DNA of 64,000 bases from Kitasatospora fiedleri. Lineage in GTDB: Bacteria; Actinomycetota; Actinomycetes; Streptomycetales; Streptomycetaceae. Each line of letters opens with the position of its first letter. Position 1 is the stretch's first letter. The stretch spans positions 7,221,001-7,285,000 of the forward strand of contig NZ_OX419519.1 of assembly GCF_948472415.1 (NCBI RefSeq). The letters are read 5' to 3'. The translations under genes and the position numbers were made by a program. Of the stretch, positions 26,892 through 35,002 are shown in pieces. The notes under the pieces are model-generated. The model did no database searches. It had not been told where the DNA came from and saw only the letters and a program-made list of their open reading frames with translations.

Positions 26892-28034
26892 GTGCCTTCC
26901 CGTTCCCGGCTCTACGTCGACGTCCACATCCTGCAGACCGTCCCGCCGGCCAACCTCAACCGCGACGACAACGGCAGCCCCAAGGAGGCGTACTTCGGCG
27001 GCAAGCGCCGCTCCCGCGTCTCCTCCCAGGCATGGAAGCGTGCCACCCGCGTGCACTTCGCGGAGCGCTACGAGCCGCAGGACCTCGGCACCCGGACCAA
27101 GCGCATCGCCGGCAAGCTCGCCGAGCGCCTCGCCGCCCGTGCCGACCTGCGCGCCGAGGACGCGCAGCGCATCGCAGGGGCGCTGCTGAAGCCGATGGGC
27201 ATAGCCGCGGGCAAGAAGGCGGGCGACACCGCGTACCTGCTGTTCTACGGCCGCCGACAGCTGGAGGGCATCGTCGACCTGGTCGCCGCCGACGCGGCGG
27301 AGTTGGCGGCACTGGACGACCAGCAGTTGGAGGAGCGGGCGAAGAACCTGCCGGTCCGCGAGCAGCTCCAGCAGGGCCACCCCGTCGACGTCGCGCTGTT
27401 CGGCCGGATGGTCGCCGACATCCCCGGCCTCAACGTCGACGCCGCCACCCAGGTCGCGCACGCCCTCTCCACCCACGCCACCGAGCTCGAGTTCGACTAC
27501 TACACGGCCGTGGACGACGAGACCGGCGACGAGGAGACCGGCGCCGGAATGATCGGCACCATCGGCTTCAACTCGGCGACCCTGTACCGCTACGCCACCG
27601 TCGGCCTGCACCAGCTGACCGACAACCTCGGCGAGGAGAAGACCGCCGTCGAGGCCGTCGACCTGTTCGTCGACTCCTTCGCCCGCTCCATGCCCACCGG
27701 CTACGGCAACTCCTTCGCCCACCGCACCCGGCCCAGCCTGGTCGCCGTCGTGGTCCGCACCGACCAGCCCGTCAACCTGGTCTCCGCGTACGAGAACGCC
27801 GTCCCGGCCGGCGACGGCATCCTCACCGAATCGGCCCGCCGCCTCGCCGCCGAGTACCGCACCGCCACTTCCCAGTGGGGCGACGAACCGCTCCACACCG
27901 CCATCTGCCACACCCTGGACGCCGCGAGCCCCGAAGCGGCCGCGCTCGCCGAGGCGTTCGGCGCCAACCGGACCTTCGCCGAACTCCGCGAGGGCCTGCG
28001 CACCGCCCTCACCGAGCGGACGGCGGAACGCTGA
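26892..28034 (+). CDS. cas7e: Cascade backbone Cas7e (CasC/Cse4)
   Basis: GTG at 26892 after AGGAGA. The sequence YVDVHILQTVPPANLNRDDNGSPKEAYFGGKRRSRVSSQAWKRATR is diagnostic of Cse4/Cas7e, six copies of which bind the crRNA spacer. IGFNSATLYRYATVGLHQL and FARSMPTGYGNSFAHRTRPSLV are further conserved blocks. 380 residues, normal. The stop overlaps the cas5e ATG (TGATG). Confidence 0.96.
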   Translation: MPSRSRLYVDVHILQTVPPANLNRDDNGSPKEAYFGGKRRSRVSSQAWKRATRVHFAERYEPQDLGTRTKRIAGKLAERLAARADLRAEDAQRIAGALLKPMGIAAGKKAGDTAYLLFYGRRQLEGIVDLVAADAAELAALDDQQLEERAKNLPVREQLQQGHPVDVALFGRMVADIPGLNVDAATQVAHALSTHATELEFDYYTAVDDETGDEETGAGMIGTIGFNSATLYRYATVGLHQLTDNLGEEKTAVEAVDLFVDSFARSMPTGYGNSFAHRTRPSLVAVVVRTDQPVNLVSAYENAVPAGDGILTESARRLAAEYRTATSQWGDEPLHTAICHTLDAASPEAAALAEAFGANRTFAELREGLRTALTERTAER

Positions 28035-28867
28035 TGCCCGCCGACACCACCCCGCCGGACGACCGGGCGGTCCTCCTGCTGCGACTCGCCGGACCGCTCC
28101 AATCCTGGGGCGACCGCAGCGCCTTCAACCGCCGCGACACCACCCCGCAGCCCACCAAGTCCGGCGTCGTCGGGCTGCTCGCCGCAGCCGCCGGCCGCCC
28201 CCGCGGAGCGGACCTCACCGACCTGGTCGGTCTGCGGCTCGGCGTCCGGGTGGACCAGCCCGGCACGCTCCTGCGCGACTACCACACCGTCAGCGACTAC
28301 CGCGGCCTGCCGCTGCCCCAGGCCGGGGTCAACGCGAAGGGCGTCCAGAAGCCCACGTCGCCGAGCAAGCACACCCACGTGACGCACCGCTACTACCTCC
28401 AGGACGCGGTGTTCCTCGTCGCCGTCGAAGGACCCGCCGAACTGGTCGCCATGCTCGGCGAAGCCGTCACCCGCCCGGCCTTCCCACTCGCCCTCGGCCG
28501 CCGCTCCTGCACGCCCACCCAGCCGCTGAGCCTGGGCGTCCGCCGTGGTACACCGCTGGAGACCGCCCTCGCGGAAGAACCCTGGCAGGCCAACGAACAG
28601 ACCAGGAAGGCGTACGAGCGGCAGGCGAAACGCGGCCAGGCCCCGCGCCGGACCGACCGCGTCGACCTGGAGGCCAGCTTCGACGACCCGCACGGGGACG
28701 ATACCTACCAGGACGTCCCGCTGAGCTTCGACCCGCGCCGCCGCGGCTTCAGCAGCCGCAAGGTCCGGCACGAGTGGCTCAGCGTTCCCACCGGCCTCCG
28801 GGCCGTCGTTCCCACCGAGCCGCCCGCCGACGGCGGCCACGACCCCTTCGCCCTGCTGGGCTGGTGA
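28034..28867 (+). CDS. cas5e: Cascade subunit Cas5e (CasD)
   Basis: ATG at 28034 overlaps the cas7e stop. LLLRLAGPLQSWGDRSAFNRRDTTPQPTKSGVVGLLAAA is the Cas5e RAMP fold start, and HRYYLQDAVFLVAVEG, FPLALGRRSCTPTQPLSLGV are usual. The protein caps the crRNA 5' handle. 277 residues; it carries a somewhat longer basic insert (RQAKRGQAPRRTDRVDLEASF) before the C-terminal strand. Confidence 0.95.
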   Translation: MPADTTPPDDRAVLLLRLAGPLQSWGDRSAFNRRDTTPQPTKSGVVGLLAAAAGRPRGADLTDLVGLRLGVRVDQPGTLLRDYHTVSDYRGLPLPQAGVNAKGVQKPTSPSKHTHVTHRYYLQDAVFLVAVEGPAELVAMLGEAVTRPAFPLALGRRSCTPTQPLSLGVRRGTPLETALAEEPWQANEQTRKAYERQAKRGQAPRRTDRVDLEASFDDPHGDDTYQDVPLSFDPRRRGFSSRKVRHEWLSVPTGLRAVVPTEPPADGGHDPFALLGW

Positions 28868-28875
28868 CCCGACCC

Positions 28876-29637
28876 ATGACCTACCTCTCCCGCGTCCGCA
28901 TCAACCCCCTGCGCGCGGCCAGCCGCACCCTGCTCGCCAACCCGCGCGCCCTGCACGGCGCCGTCCAGGCCGGAGTCCCCGACCAGGCACCCGGCGACCG
29001 CGTCCTCTGGCGCCTCGACACCGACCACCCGCGACGGCCTCACCTCCTGGTCCTCACCCCCGGCAAACCCGACTGGACGCACCTCGTCGAACAGGCCGGA
29101 TGGCCCGACGCAGACGGCGAGCACTACGCGGTCCGCGACTACAGCCCCCTGCTCGCCCAACTCGCCCTCGGCCGCGAGTACGCCTTCCGGCTCACCGCCA
29201 GCCCCGTGCAGAACACCTCCAACCCGACTGGCAGTAGCACCCACCGCACCAAGACCGCCGACGAACTCCGCCACCGCTCCTACCGCGTCCCCCACCGCAC
29301 CGCCGGACACCAGCTCGCCTGGTTCCTCGACCGCACCACCCGCTGGGGCTTCACCGTCCCCGAAGCCCGCACCGACACCCCCGCCCCCGGGCTGGACGCC
29401 CCGGACGGCGACGGGCCGTCGGCCCGCGAGGTCCGGATCACCGACCGCGACCGGCGCACCTTCGCCAAACCCGGCACCCGCACCCCCGTCACCCTCACCA
29501 CCGCCACCTTCGAAGGACACCTGCGGATCAGCGACCCCGCCCTCTTGCGGACCGCCCTCCTCGAGGGCATCGGCCCCTCCAAGGCGTACGGCTGCGGGCT
29601 GCTCACCCTCGCCCCGCTCCCCGGCGGAGCCCGCTGA
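28876..29637 (+). CDS. cas6e: CRISPR RNA endonuclease Cas6e (CasE)
   Basis: ATG at 28876 gives the standard N-terminus MTYLSRVRINPLR; a GTG at 28864 overlapping the cas5e stop (GTGA) is an alternative. The catalytic His is expected in NPRALHGAVQ. The glycine-rich RNA-binding loop near the C-terminus is GIGPSKAYGCGLLTLAPL. Cas6e cuts the repeat at the 3' base of its stem and stays bound. 253 residues with an Asp/Pro-rich insert (TDTPAPGLDAPDGDGP). Operon member; cas1e begins 3 bp later. Confidence 0.95.
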   Translation: MTYLSRVRINPLRAASRTLLANPRALHGAVQAGVPDQAPGDRVLWRLDTDHPRRPHLLVLTPGKPDWTHLVEQAGWPDADGEHYAVRDYSPLLAQLALGREYAFRLTASPVQNTSNPTGSSTHRTKTADELRHRSYRVPHRTAGHQLAWFLDRTTRWGFTVPEARTDTPAPGLDAPDGDGPSAREVRITDRDRRTFAKPGTRTPVTLTTATFEGHLRISDPALLRTALLEGIGPSKAYGCGLLTLAPLPGGAR

Positions 29638-29640
29638 CCG

Positions 29641-30675
29641 ATGGCCGACATCTGGTGGAAAGCCCATCCCCACGACCTGCACCGCCTCTCCGACCGCATC
29701 TCCAGCGTCTACGTCGAGCGCAGCCACATCGACCGCGACGAGAACGCCGTCGTGGTCATCAACAAGCGCGAGACAGTCCGCGTCCCCGCTGCCATGGTCG
29801 CCGTCATGCTCCTCGGCCCCGGCACCCGGATCACCCACGGCGCGGTCAACCTCCTCGCCGACTCCGGAACCACCGTGTGCTGGGTCGGCGAGCAAGGTGT
29901 CCGCATGTACGCGGCCGGACTCGGGCCGAGCCGCGGCGCCGGGCTCTTGAACCGGCAGGCGTGGCTGGTCAGCCGGACCAAGGAACGGCTCGCCGTCGCC
30001 CGCGCGATGTACCGCATGCGCTTCCCCGGCGAAGACGTGGACGCCGCGACGATGCAGCAACTGCGCGGCCGCGAAGGCGCCCGGATCCGCAAGCTCTACC
30101 AGGCGCACTCGCGCCGCACCGGTGTCCCCTGGAACGGACGCGTCTACCAGCCAGGAGACGCACACGCCGCCGGCGACGACCTCAACCGCCTCCTCTCCGC
30201 CGCCAACGCCGCGCTCTACGGCATCTGCCACGCCGTCATCACCGGCCTCGGCGCCAGCCCCGGCCTCGGCTTCGTCCACACCGGCCTGGCCACGTCCTTC
30301 GTCCTCGACATCGCCGACCTCTACAAAGCCGAATACACCATCCCCCTCGCCTTCGACCTCACCGCCCGCGGCCACACCGAAGAACGCGACGCCCGCCTCG
30401 GCCTGCGCGACCGCATCGCGGAGGACCGCCTCCTCGGCCGGATCGTCCGCGACGTCAAAGCCCTCCTCACCCCGGACGGCCTCGACCTGGAGGACCAGGA
30501 CGTCAACCAGTTGTGGGACGAGAAGGTCGGCGCGGTCCAAGGCGGCGTCAACTGGTCCTCGGCTGAAGGCGGTTCCGCTCTCCATGCCATCGATCCGGGC
30601 CTGGGCGACGAGGACGAACACCTGGCGATCGTCGGCCCCGAGTTCGACAACGAGCCGAAGCAGGACCCCCGATGA
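29641..30675 (+). CDS. cas1e: CRISPR integrase Cas1e
   Basis: 344 residues. The metal-binding residues are in place: Glu in LRGREGARIRKLYQ, His in GLGFVHTGLATSFVLDIADLYK, with Asp residues in the same segment. The N-terminal RISSVYVERSHIDRDENAVVV is the usual beta-domain. Cas1e with Cas2e inserts new spacers at the leader-repeat junction. The C-terminal ~60 residues are acidic and slightly longer than in E. coli. Its stop overlaps the cas2e ATG (ATGA). Confidence 0.96.
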   Translation: MADIWWKAHPHDLHRLSDRISSVYVERSHIDRDENAVVVINKRETVRVPAAMVAVMLLGPGTRITHGAVNLLADSGTTVCWVGEQGVRMYAAGLGPSRGAGLLNRQAWLVSRTKERLAVARAMYRMRFPGEDVDAATMQQLRGREGARIRKLYQAHSRRTGVPWNGRVYQPGDAHAAGDDLNRLLSAANAALYGICHAVITGLGASPGLGFVHTGLATSFVLDIADLYKAEYTIPLAFDLTARGHTEERDARLGLRDRIAEDRLLGRIVRDVKALLTPDGLDLEDQDVNQLWDEKVGAVQGGVNWSSAEGGSALHAIDPGLGDEDEHLAIVGPEFDNEPKQDPR

Positions 30676-30950
30676 CCGTCATCGTCCTGATCGCCGCCCC
30701 CGAGGGCCTACGCGGCCACCTCACCCGCTGGATGGTCGAAGTCCACGCGGGCGTCTTCGTCGGCAACCCCAGCCGACGCATCCGCGACCGCCTCTGGGAA
30801 CTCCTCGCCACCCGCATCGGCACCGGCCAAGCCATCCTCGTCGAACCCGCCTCCAACGAACAAGGCTGGACCATCCGTACTGCCGGCACAGACCGCTGGA
30901 AGCCCGTCGACTTCGACGGACTGATTCTCTCCGCCCGCCGGACCCGATAA
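30672..30950 (+). CDS. cas2e: CRISPR adaptation protein Cas2e
   Basis: 92 residues; MTVIVLIAAPEGLRGHLTRWMVEVHAGVFVGNPSRRIRDRLWELL is the ferredoxin-like Cas2e (Cse-type) fold that bridges Cas1 dimers during integration. Starts with a 4-bp ATGA overlap with cas1e. The TAA stop overlaps the conserved leader-end motif of array 2, so the array begins only 17 bases after the gene. Confidence 0.95.
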   Translation: MTVIVLIAAPEGLRGHLTRWMVEVHAGVFVGNPSRRIRDRLWELLATRIGTGQAILVEPASNEQGWTIRTAGTDRWKPVDFDGLILSARRTR

Positions 30951-30967
30951 CATCGCAGGTCACGAAG
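30949..30967 (+). promoter_or_regulatory. Leader-end motif of CRISPR array 2, overlapping the cas2 stop
   Basis: AACATCGCAGGTCACGAAG lies directly before the first repeat of array 2 and matches the array 1 motif at 16 of 19 positions. Its first two bases are the last two of the cas2 TAA stop. Any further leader or promoter for array 2 must therefore lie inside cas2, or the array is transcribed from the cas operon. Confidence 0.75.
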
Positions 30968-32216
30968 CTCGGCCCCGCGCTCGCGGGGGTTGCTCCCACC
31001 ACACCGGCGGGTTCACCCACCGCTCCATCTCGGCCCCGCGCTCGCGGGGGTTGCTCCACCGGGCTGTAGAACCAGGCGCGGACCGCCGCCTCGGCCCCGC
31101 GCTCGCGGGGGTTGCTCCTGGCGGCTGACGCCCGCCGCCGGTGCCACGGTGCTCGGCCCCGCGCTCGCGGGGGTTGCTCCGGGGCCGGAGGCGAGATCCT
31201 CGGCCACCGCGACTCGGCCCCGCGCTCGCGGGGGTTGCTCCCGGGACCCCCGCGGCCGCTACGTCAGCGTCGCCTCGGCCCCGCGCTCGCGGGGGTTGCT
31301 CCTCGGGCTTCGAGCCGGACGCCTCGTCTACGCGCTCGGCCCCGCGCTCGCGGGGGTTGCTCCGACCCTTTGGTCGGACACCATCAAGCCCAAGCCTCGG
31401 CCCCGCGCTCGCGGGGGTTGCTCCTGCCGGGTCTCGCGCCCCAGGACGTTGTTGTCCTCGGCCCCGCGCTCGCGGGGGTTGCTCCCCCCGCGAGAAGGCA
31501 TATGCCATCAAGCGGTGCTCGGCCCCGCGCTCGCGGGGGTTGCTCCCAGACGGCGGAGAAACTGCACGACGAGAACCCCTCGGCCCCGCGCTCGCGGGGG
31601 TTGCTCCGGCGCCGCAGACCCGGCGAGCGGGTCAGCTCGCTCGGCCCCGCGCTCGCGGGGTTGCTCGCTTGACAAGGACAACACCGAAGCTCCCGAGCCC
31701 TCGGCCCCGCGCTCGCGGGGGTTGCTCGCTTGACAAGGACAACACCGAAGCTCCCGAGCCCTCGGCCCCGCGCTCGCGGGGGTTGCTCCTGCGGCTGCCT
31801 GCACACGACCGAGGGCCCGACCTCGGCCCCGCGCTCGCGGGGGTTGCTCCCGGTCGCCGGCCTTCCCCGCCTCATTGGAGATCTCGGCCCCGCGCTCGCG
31901 GGGGTTGCCCCATCGTCGACCTGAAGTCCGACCGCGGCGCCCACTCGGCCCCGCGCTCGCGGGGGTTGCTCCGAGGTGCTGAAGTACACCGTGCCGATCA
32001 TGGTCTCGGCCCCGCGCTCGCGGGGGTTGCTCCTGAGCCAGTGCACGGTCTCGGCCGGGCCCGTCCTCGGCCCCGCGCTCGCAGGGATTGCTCGGCGGCG
32101 GCGGCCTGGTCGAAGCCGGGGTGGCCCTCGGCCCCGCGCTCGCGGGGGTTGCTCCTTCATCCTCACCGACGACCGCAGCACCGCACTCTCGGCCCCGCGC
32201 TCGCGGGGATTGTTCC
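30968..32216 (+). CRISPR. CRISPR array 2, type I-E, 21 repeats and 20 spacers
   Basis: Repeats start at 30968, 31029, 31090, 31152, 31213, 31274, 31335, 31396, 31457, 31518, 31579, 31640, 31700, 31761, 31822, 31883, 31944, 32005, 32066, 32127 and 32188, a 61-bp period with 28-nt repeats and ~33-nt spacers. The repeat is the same as in array 1, here on the plus strand. The leader end is at the left (motif at 30949). Degenerate copies lie at the far right (CAGGGATTG at 32066; GGGATTGTTC at 32188), as expected for the leader-distal end. The spacers after the repeats at 31640 and 31700 are identical (GCTTGACAAGGACAAC and on). Confidence 0.97.
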
Positions 32217-32514
32217 TCCTCAGCCCCGTGCCTGCGCGAACGCCATGGTGACGCTGGTCGTACCGGGCACTTGTAGCTGGGGCGGTCCTGTGGCGCGTGC
32301 TGGCCCGCTTCCTGGGCGCGGTGTGAGTGTCGCTGCGGTTGCCTGAGCGGTTGGGCGGGCTCCGGTAGAGGTTGGTCGGGGTTGTGTCGGAGCGGTGGCC
32401 ACGCCGGGCTGGCGTGGAGCTGGCCGTGAGTCGATCGTTTGCGAGTGCGCTCCGACATTGGCGCGTTGACCGGTCGTGGGCGGCAACAGTATGGAGGTGC
32501 GGCCGGACGTGCCG
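32217..32514. other. Intergenic stretch after array 2, no gene seen
   Basis: About 300 bases between the last degenerate repeat and the next hairpin. Some open frames cross it, but none has a plausible start, codon bias or recognisable protein. No further repeat copies were found. Confidence 0.5.
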
Positions 32515-32551
32515 AGGCGCCGGCCCTCCCTGGGGTGGGGGGCCGGCGCCT
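32515..32551 (-). terminator. Hairpin terminator of the DUF4235-DUF3618-holin operon
   Basis: AGGCGCCGGCCC pairs with GGGCCGGCGCCT around a 13-nt loop, 10 bases beyond the stop of the minus-strand DUF4235 gene. Confidence 0.65.
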
Positions 32552-32560
32552 GGGGGTGGG

Positions 32561-32827
32561 TCAGCCGGGCCAGGTGCCGGTGAGGCGGCGGGTGGCGGTG
32601 GCTCCGCTGCGGTCGATGGCGGCTTTGACGAGGGCGAAGATCGCGCCCTGGAGGGTGGCGGCGAGCAGGACCTCGCGCCAGGTGCGGTCCTCGTCGGTGG
32701 CGTCCGGGGTGTCGTCGTCGTGGCCGATCAGCTTCCAGGTCTGCTTGAAGGCGACGCCCGCGAGCAGGCCGCCGACCACGCCGAGCGTCAGCCCGACCGG
32801 CTTGTACAGGATCTTGACCGCGTTCAC
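32561..32827 (-). CDS. DUF4235-family membrane protein
   Basis: 88 residues from a GTG at 32827: VKILYKPVGLTLGVVGGLLAGVAFKQTWKLI, then WREVLLAATLQGAIFALVKAAIDRSGATATRRLTG. This is the usual DUF4235 arrangement of two hydrophobic segments. The start overlaps the stop of the DUF3618 gene. These genes commonly travel with a DUF3618 protein and a phage-holin-like protein in actinobacteria; the role is unknown, probably envelope-related. Confidence 0.85.
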   Translation of the reverse strand: MNAVKILYKPVGLTLGVVGGLLAGVAFKQTWKLIGHDDDTPDATDEDRTWREVLLAATLQGAIFALVKAAIDRSGATATRRLTGTWPG

Positions 32828-33285
32828 TTCTGCTTCCGGCCGCGCAGCAGGAGCAGGGTGACCACCAGGACCGCGCCGCCGACCAGCAGCGGGGTGCGGT
32901 TGGCCCGGGCCGCAGCGACGGCGGACGCGGCCTTCTGCCGCAGTTGCTCCGGGGTCTTCTCGGCGGCCAGGTGACCGGCGTGGACCGCGGTGTCGCGGAT
33001 CTGGGTGGCGGCCTGGTCCGCCTTCTCGAGCACCTGGTCCGGGGTCTTCTCCTTGACCAGGTCGGCGGCCTGCCCCGCCTTCTCCCGGAGCTTGCCGGTC
33101 AGTTGCGCGGCCTTCTCGGCGGCCTGCTCCTTGAGTTCGGCGGTCTTCTCCACGACCTGCTCCTTGACGTCCGCCTTGGCCGCCAACGCCTCGACCGTGC
33201 GGCCGAGGTCCTCGCGGGTGTGCTCGACCTGCTCGCGGAGCCGGTCGGTCTCCGCCGATCCGTCGCCCTGGGGCTGCTCGTTCAT
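32824..33285 (-). CDS. DUF3618-family protein with helical repeats and C-terminal membrane helix
   Basis: 153 residues; TDRLREQVEHTREDLGRTVEALAAKADVKE is the DUF3618 signature. It continues as a long amphipathic helix with KEQAAEKAAQLTGKLREKAGQAADLVKEKTP-like heptads, and ends in one transmembrane helix (TPLLVGGAVLVVTLLLL) and a basic tail RGRKQK. ATG at 33285 overlaps the stop of the holin-like gene (ATGA). Middle member of a three-gene operon. Confidence 0.88.
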   Translation of the reverse strand: MNEQPQGDGSAETDRLREQVEHTREDLGRTVEALAAKADVKEQVVEKTAELKEQAAEKAAQLTGKLREKAGQAADLVKEKTPDQVLEKADQAATQIRDTAVHAGHLAAEKTPEQLRQKAASAVAAARANRTPLLVGGAVLVVTLLLLRGRKQK

Positions 33286-33701
33286 CGGTGTGCCCTCTCC
33301 TTGATCTCGGCCACGTCGGCCTTCACGCTGTCGATGGTCTGCTCGGGCGCGGGAGCGCCGGCCCTGGCCACCTGCTTGCGGCCGGCCTGGACCAGGACCG
33401 CGGCGACCAGTGCGAGCAGGGCCGCGACGACCAGCGCCGACGCCCACACCGGCAGGGCCAGTGCGAGGGCGGCGATCGCCGCGGCGACCACGGCCTGGGC
33501 CGCCAGGACGCCGACCAGTCCGGCCCCGCCGACCAGGCCGCCGCCCAGGCCGTAGCGCTTGCCCTTCTCGGTCAGCTCCGCCCGGGCCAACCGCATCTCC
33601 TCCCGGACCAGTTCCGAGAGTTGCTGCGACGCCCGCGTGACGAGGGCGCCCACCGGCTCCTCGCCGCCGTACCGGGTGCCGTCCCCGATGCCGCTGCTCA
33701 T
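33282..33701 (-). CDS. Phage-holin-3-like (actinobacterial holin family) membrane protein
   Basis: 139 residues with an N-terminal amphipathic helix (LVTRASQQLSELVREEMRLARAELTEKGKRYG) followed by two transmembrane helices (GAGLVGVLAAQAVVAAAIAALALAL and ALVVAALLALVAAVLV). This is the typical layout of the family often annotated 'phage holin family protein'; in this setting it is a housekeeping envelope gene, not a prophage. First gene of the operon. Confidence 0.85.
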   Translation of the reverse strand: MSSGIGDGTRYGGEEPVGALVTRASQQLSELVREEMRLARAELTEKGKRYGLGGGLVGGAGLVGVLAAQAVVAAAIAALALALPVWASALVVAALLALVAAVLVQAGRKQVARAGAPAPEQTIDSVKADVAEIKERAHR

Positions 33702-33856
33702 GGCCTTGCTCCTTCCTGCTGCCGTCCTGCTCCCGTGCGCCCCGGGCCGGGATTCCTCCCGGCCCGCACCCGCCTACCCCTGAACTCGCGGGTCATCCAC
33801 CGGAGGTGCCGACGTGGTCGGCGGGGTGCGCCCCGGACCGGGGGAGGGGGCGGGGT

Positions 33857-34899
33857 TCAGCGGCCGGTGGCGGGGGTGACGACGGCTGTTTCGACGTGGG
33901 TGATGCCCAGGCCGGTCAGGTCCCGGGAGAGGAAGCCGTAGAGGGACTCCAGGTCGGGGAAGTAGCCGGCCGCGTGCAGGTTGGAGGGGCCGGAGGTGGC
34001 GAACGCGCCGTGGACGGCCGGGTGGGCGGCCAGGGCGCGGCCGGTGGCGGCCAGGTGGTCCGGGGCCACCCGGAGGAGGAACTTCGCCTCGATGGGCAGC
34101 CCGAGCCGGCGGGGGTCGACCAGCACCTGGGTGACCAGCCGGCCCTCCGCGGCCATCCGGGCCAACCGGCGGCGGACCGTGCTCTCCGGGTGGCCGGTCC
34201 GGGCCGCCAGGGCCGTCGCGCTCAGCCGGGCGTCCGGGGCGAGGGCGTCCAGCAGGGCCTGTTCCAGCGGGTCGGCCTCCACACCGTACGGGCCGGGGAC
34301 GGGCGGTGCCGGGACGGGCGGTGTCGGTGCGGTCGGGGCCGGTGCGGTCGGGGCCGGAGCAGGCGGGATCGGGGCGGCCGGGGCAGATGCGGCCGGGGCC
34401 AGGGCCGTGCGTTCGGCCGCCGTCAGCACCTGGTGGCGCCACTCGGAGGTGAGCCGGAAGACGTGCAGGATGGTGGCGCTCTCCACGGACGTCACCGCCT
34501 GGGTGGACGGCAGTCGACGGAACACCAGCCGGTCGCGCGAACCGGGTTCGGTCCGGGCGACCGCGAAGATCTCGTCCCCGGCCGTGGTGACGTCGACGAA
34601 CGGGACGTCCTCGCGCGCCGCCAGCGCGGCCACGATGGCGTCGAGCTTGCCGCGCAGCACCCTGATCCGCAGGAACAGCGCCCCGGCCGAGCCCCCGTGG
34701 CGCGGCCGGGCCACCGGGGAGACCACCACCCGCACCGTGCCGTCCGCGGTCAGCGCCCGCAGCCGGCGGCGGACGGTCGCCGCCCCACCCCCAGCACCTC
34801 GGCCGCCCGTTCGGCGCCGAGCCGACCGTCCCACTGCAGGGCGGCGACCAGCCGCTGGTCCAGGGGACCCAGAACGGAATGCGCCGATTCACGGACCAT
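33857..34899 (-). pseudogene. Lrp/AsnC-family regulator, tandem double-domain form, one frame break
   Basis: ATG at 34899: LGPLDQRLVAALQWDGRLGAERAAEVLGVG is the first AsnC-type HTH. Adding one G in GTGGGGCGG near 34792 continues it as AATVRRRLRALTADGTVRVV. An alpha/beta ligand-binding (RAM-like) region follows, then an Ala/Pro-rich linker, a second HTH (LEQALLDALAPDARLSATALAARTGHPESTVRRRLARM) and a second RAM domain (VAPDHLAATGRALAAHPAVHGAFATSGPSNLHA). This is a fused dimer, a form common in streptomycetes. It diverges from the alpha/beta hydrolase, its likely target. Confidence 0.82.
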
Positions 34900-35002
34900 G
34901 ACAGTCAGTTTCGCTCATCGCACCGCCCTGCGGCGACCGTTCCGGCAGCTCCGGGCCGAGGATGGGAAGCACCCCGACCGATCCCCACCGAGGAGGCTTC
35001 CC

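Noticed and set aside
30990..32346. Several long open frames with 'repetitive proteins' in both strands across 30990-32458 and 19981-21329
   Set aside because: They are translations of CRISPR repeats and spacers (PRSRGLL, RERGAE peptides), not proteins.
33282..33701. Prophage remnant suggested by the 'holin' name
   Set aside because: It sits in the common actinobacterial DUF3618/DUF4235 membrane operon; there are no phage structural, lysis or integrase genes.
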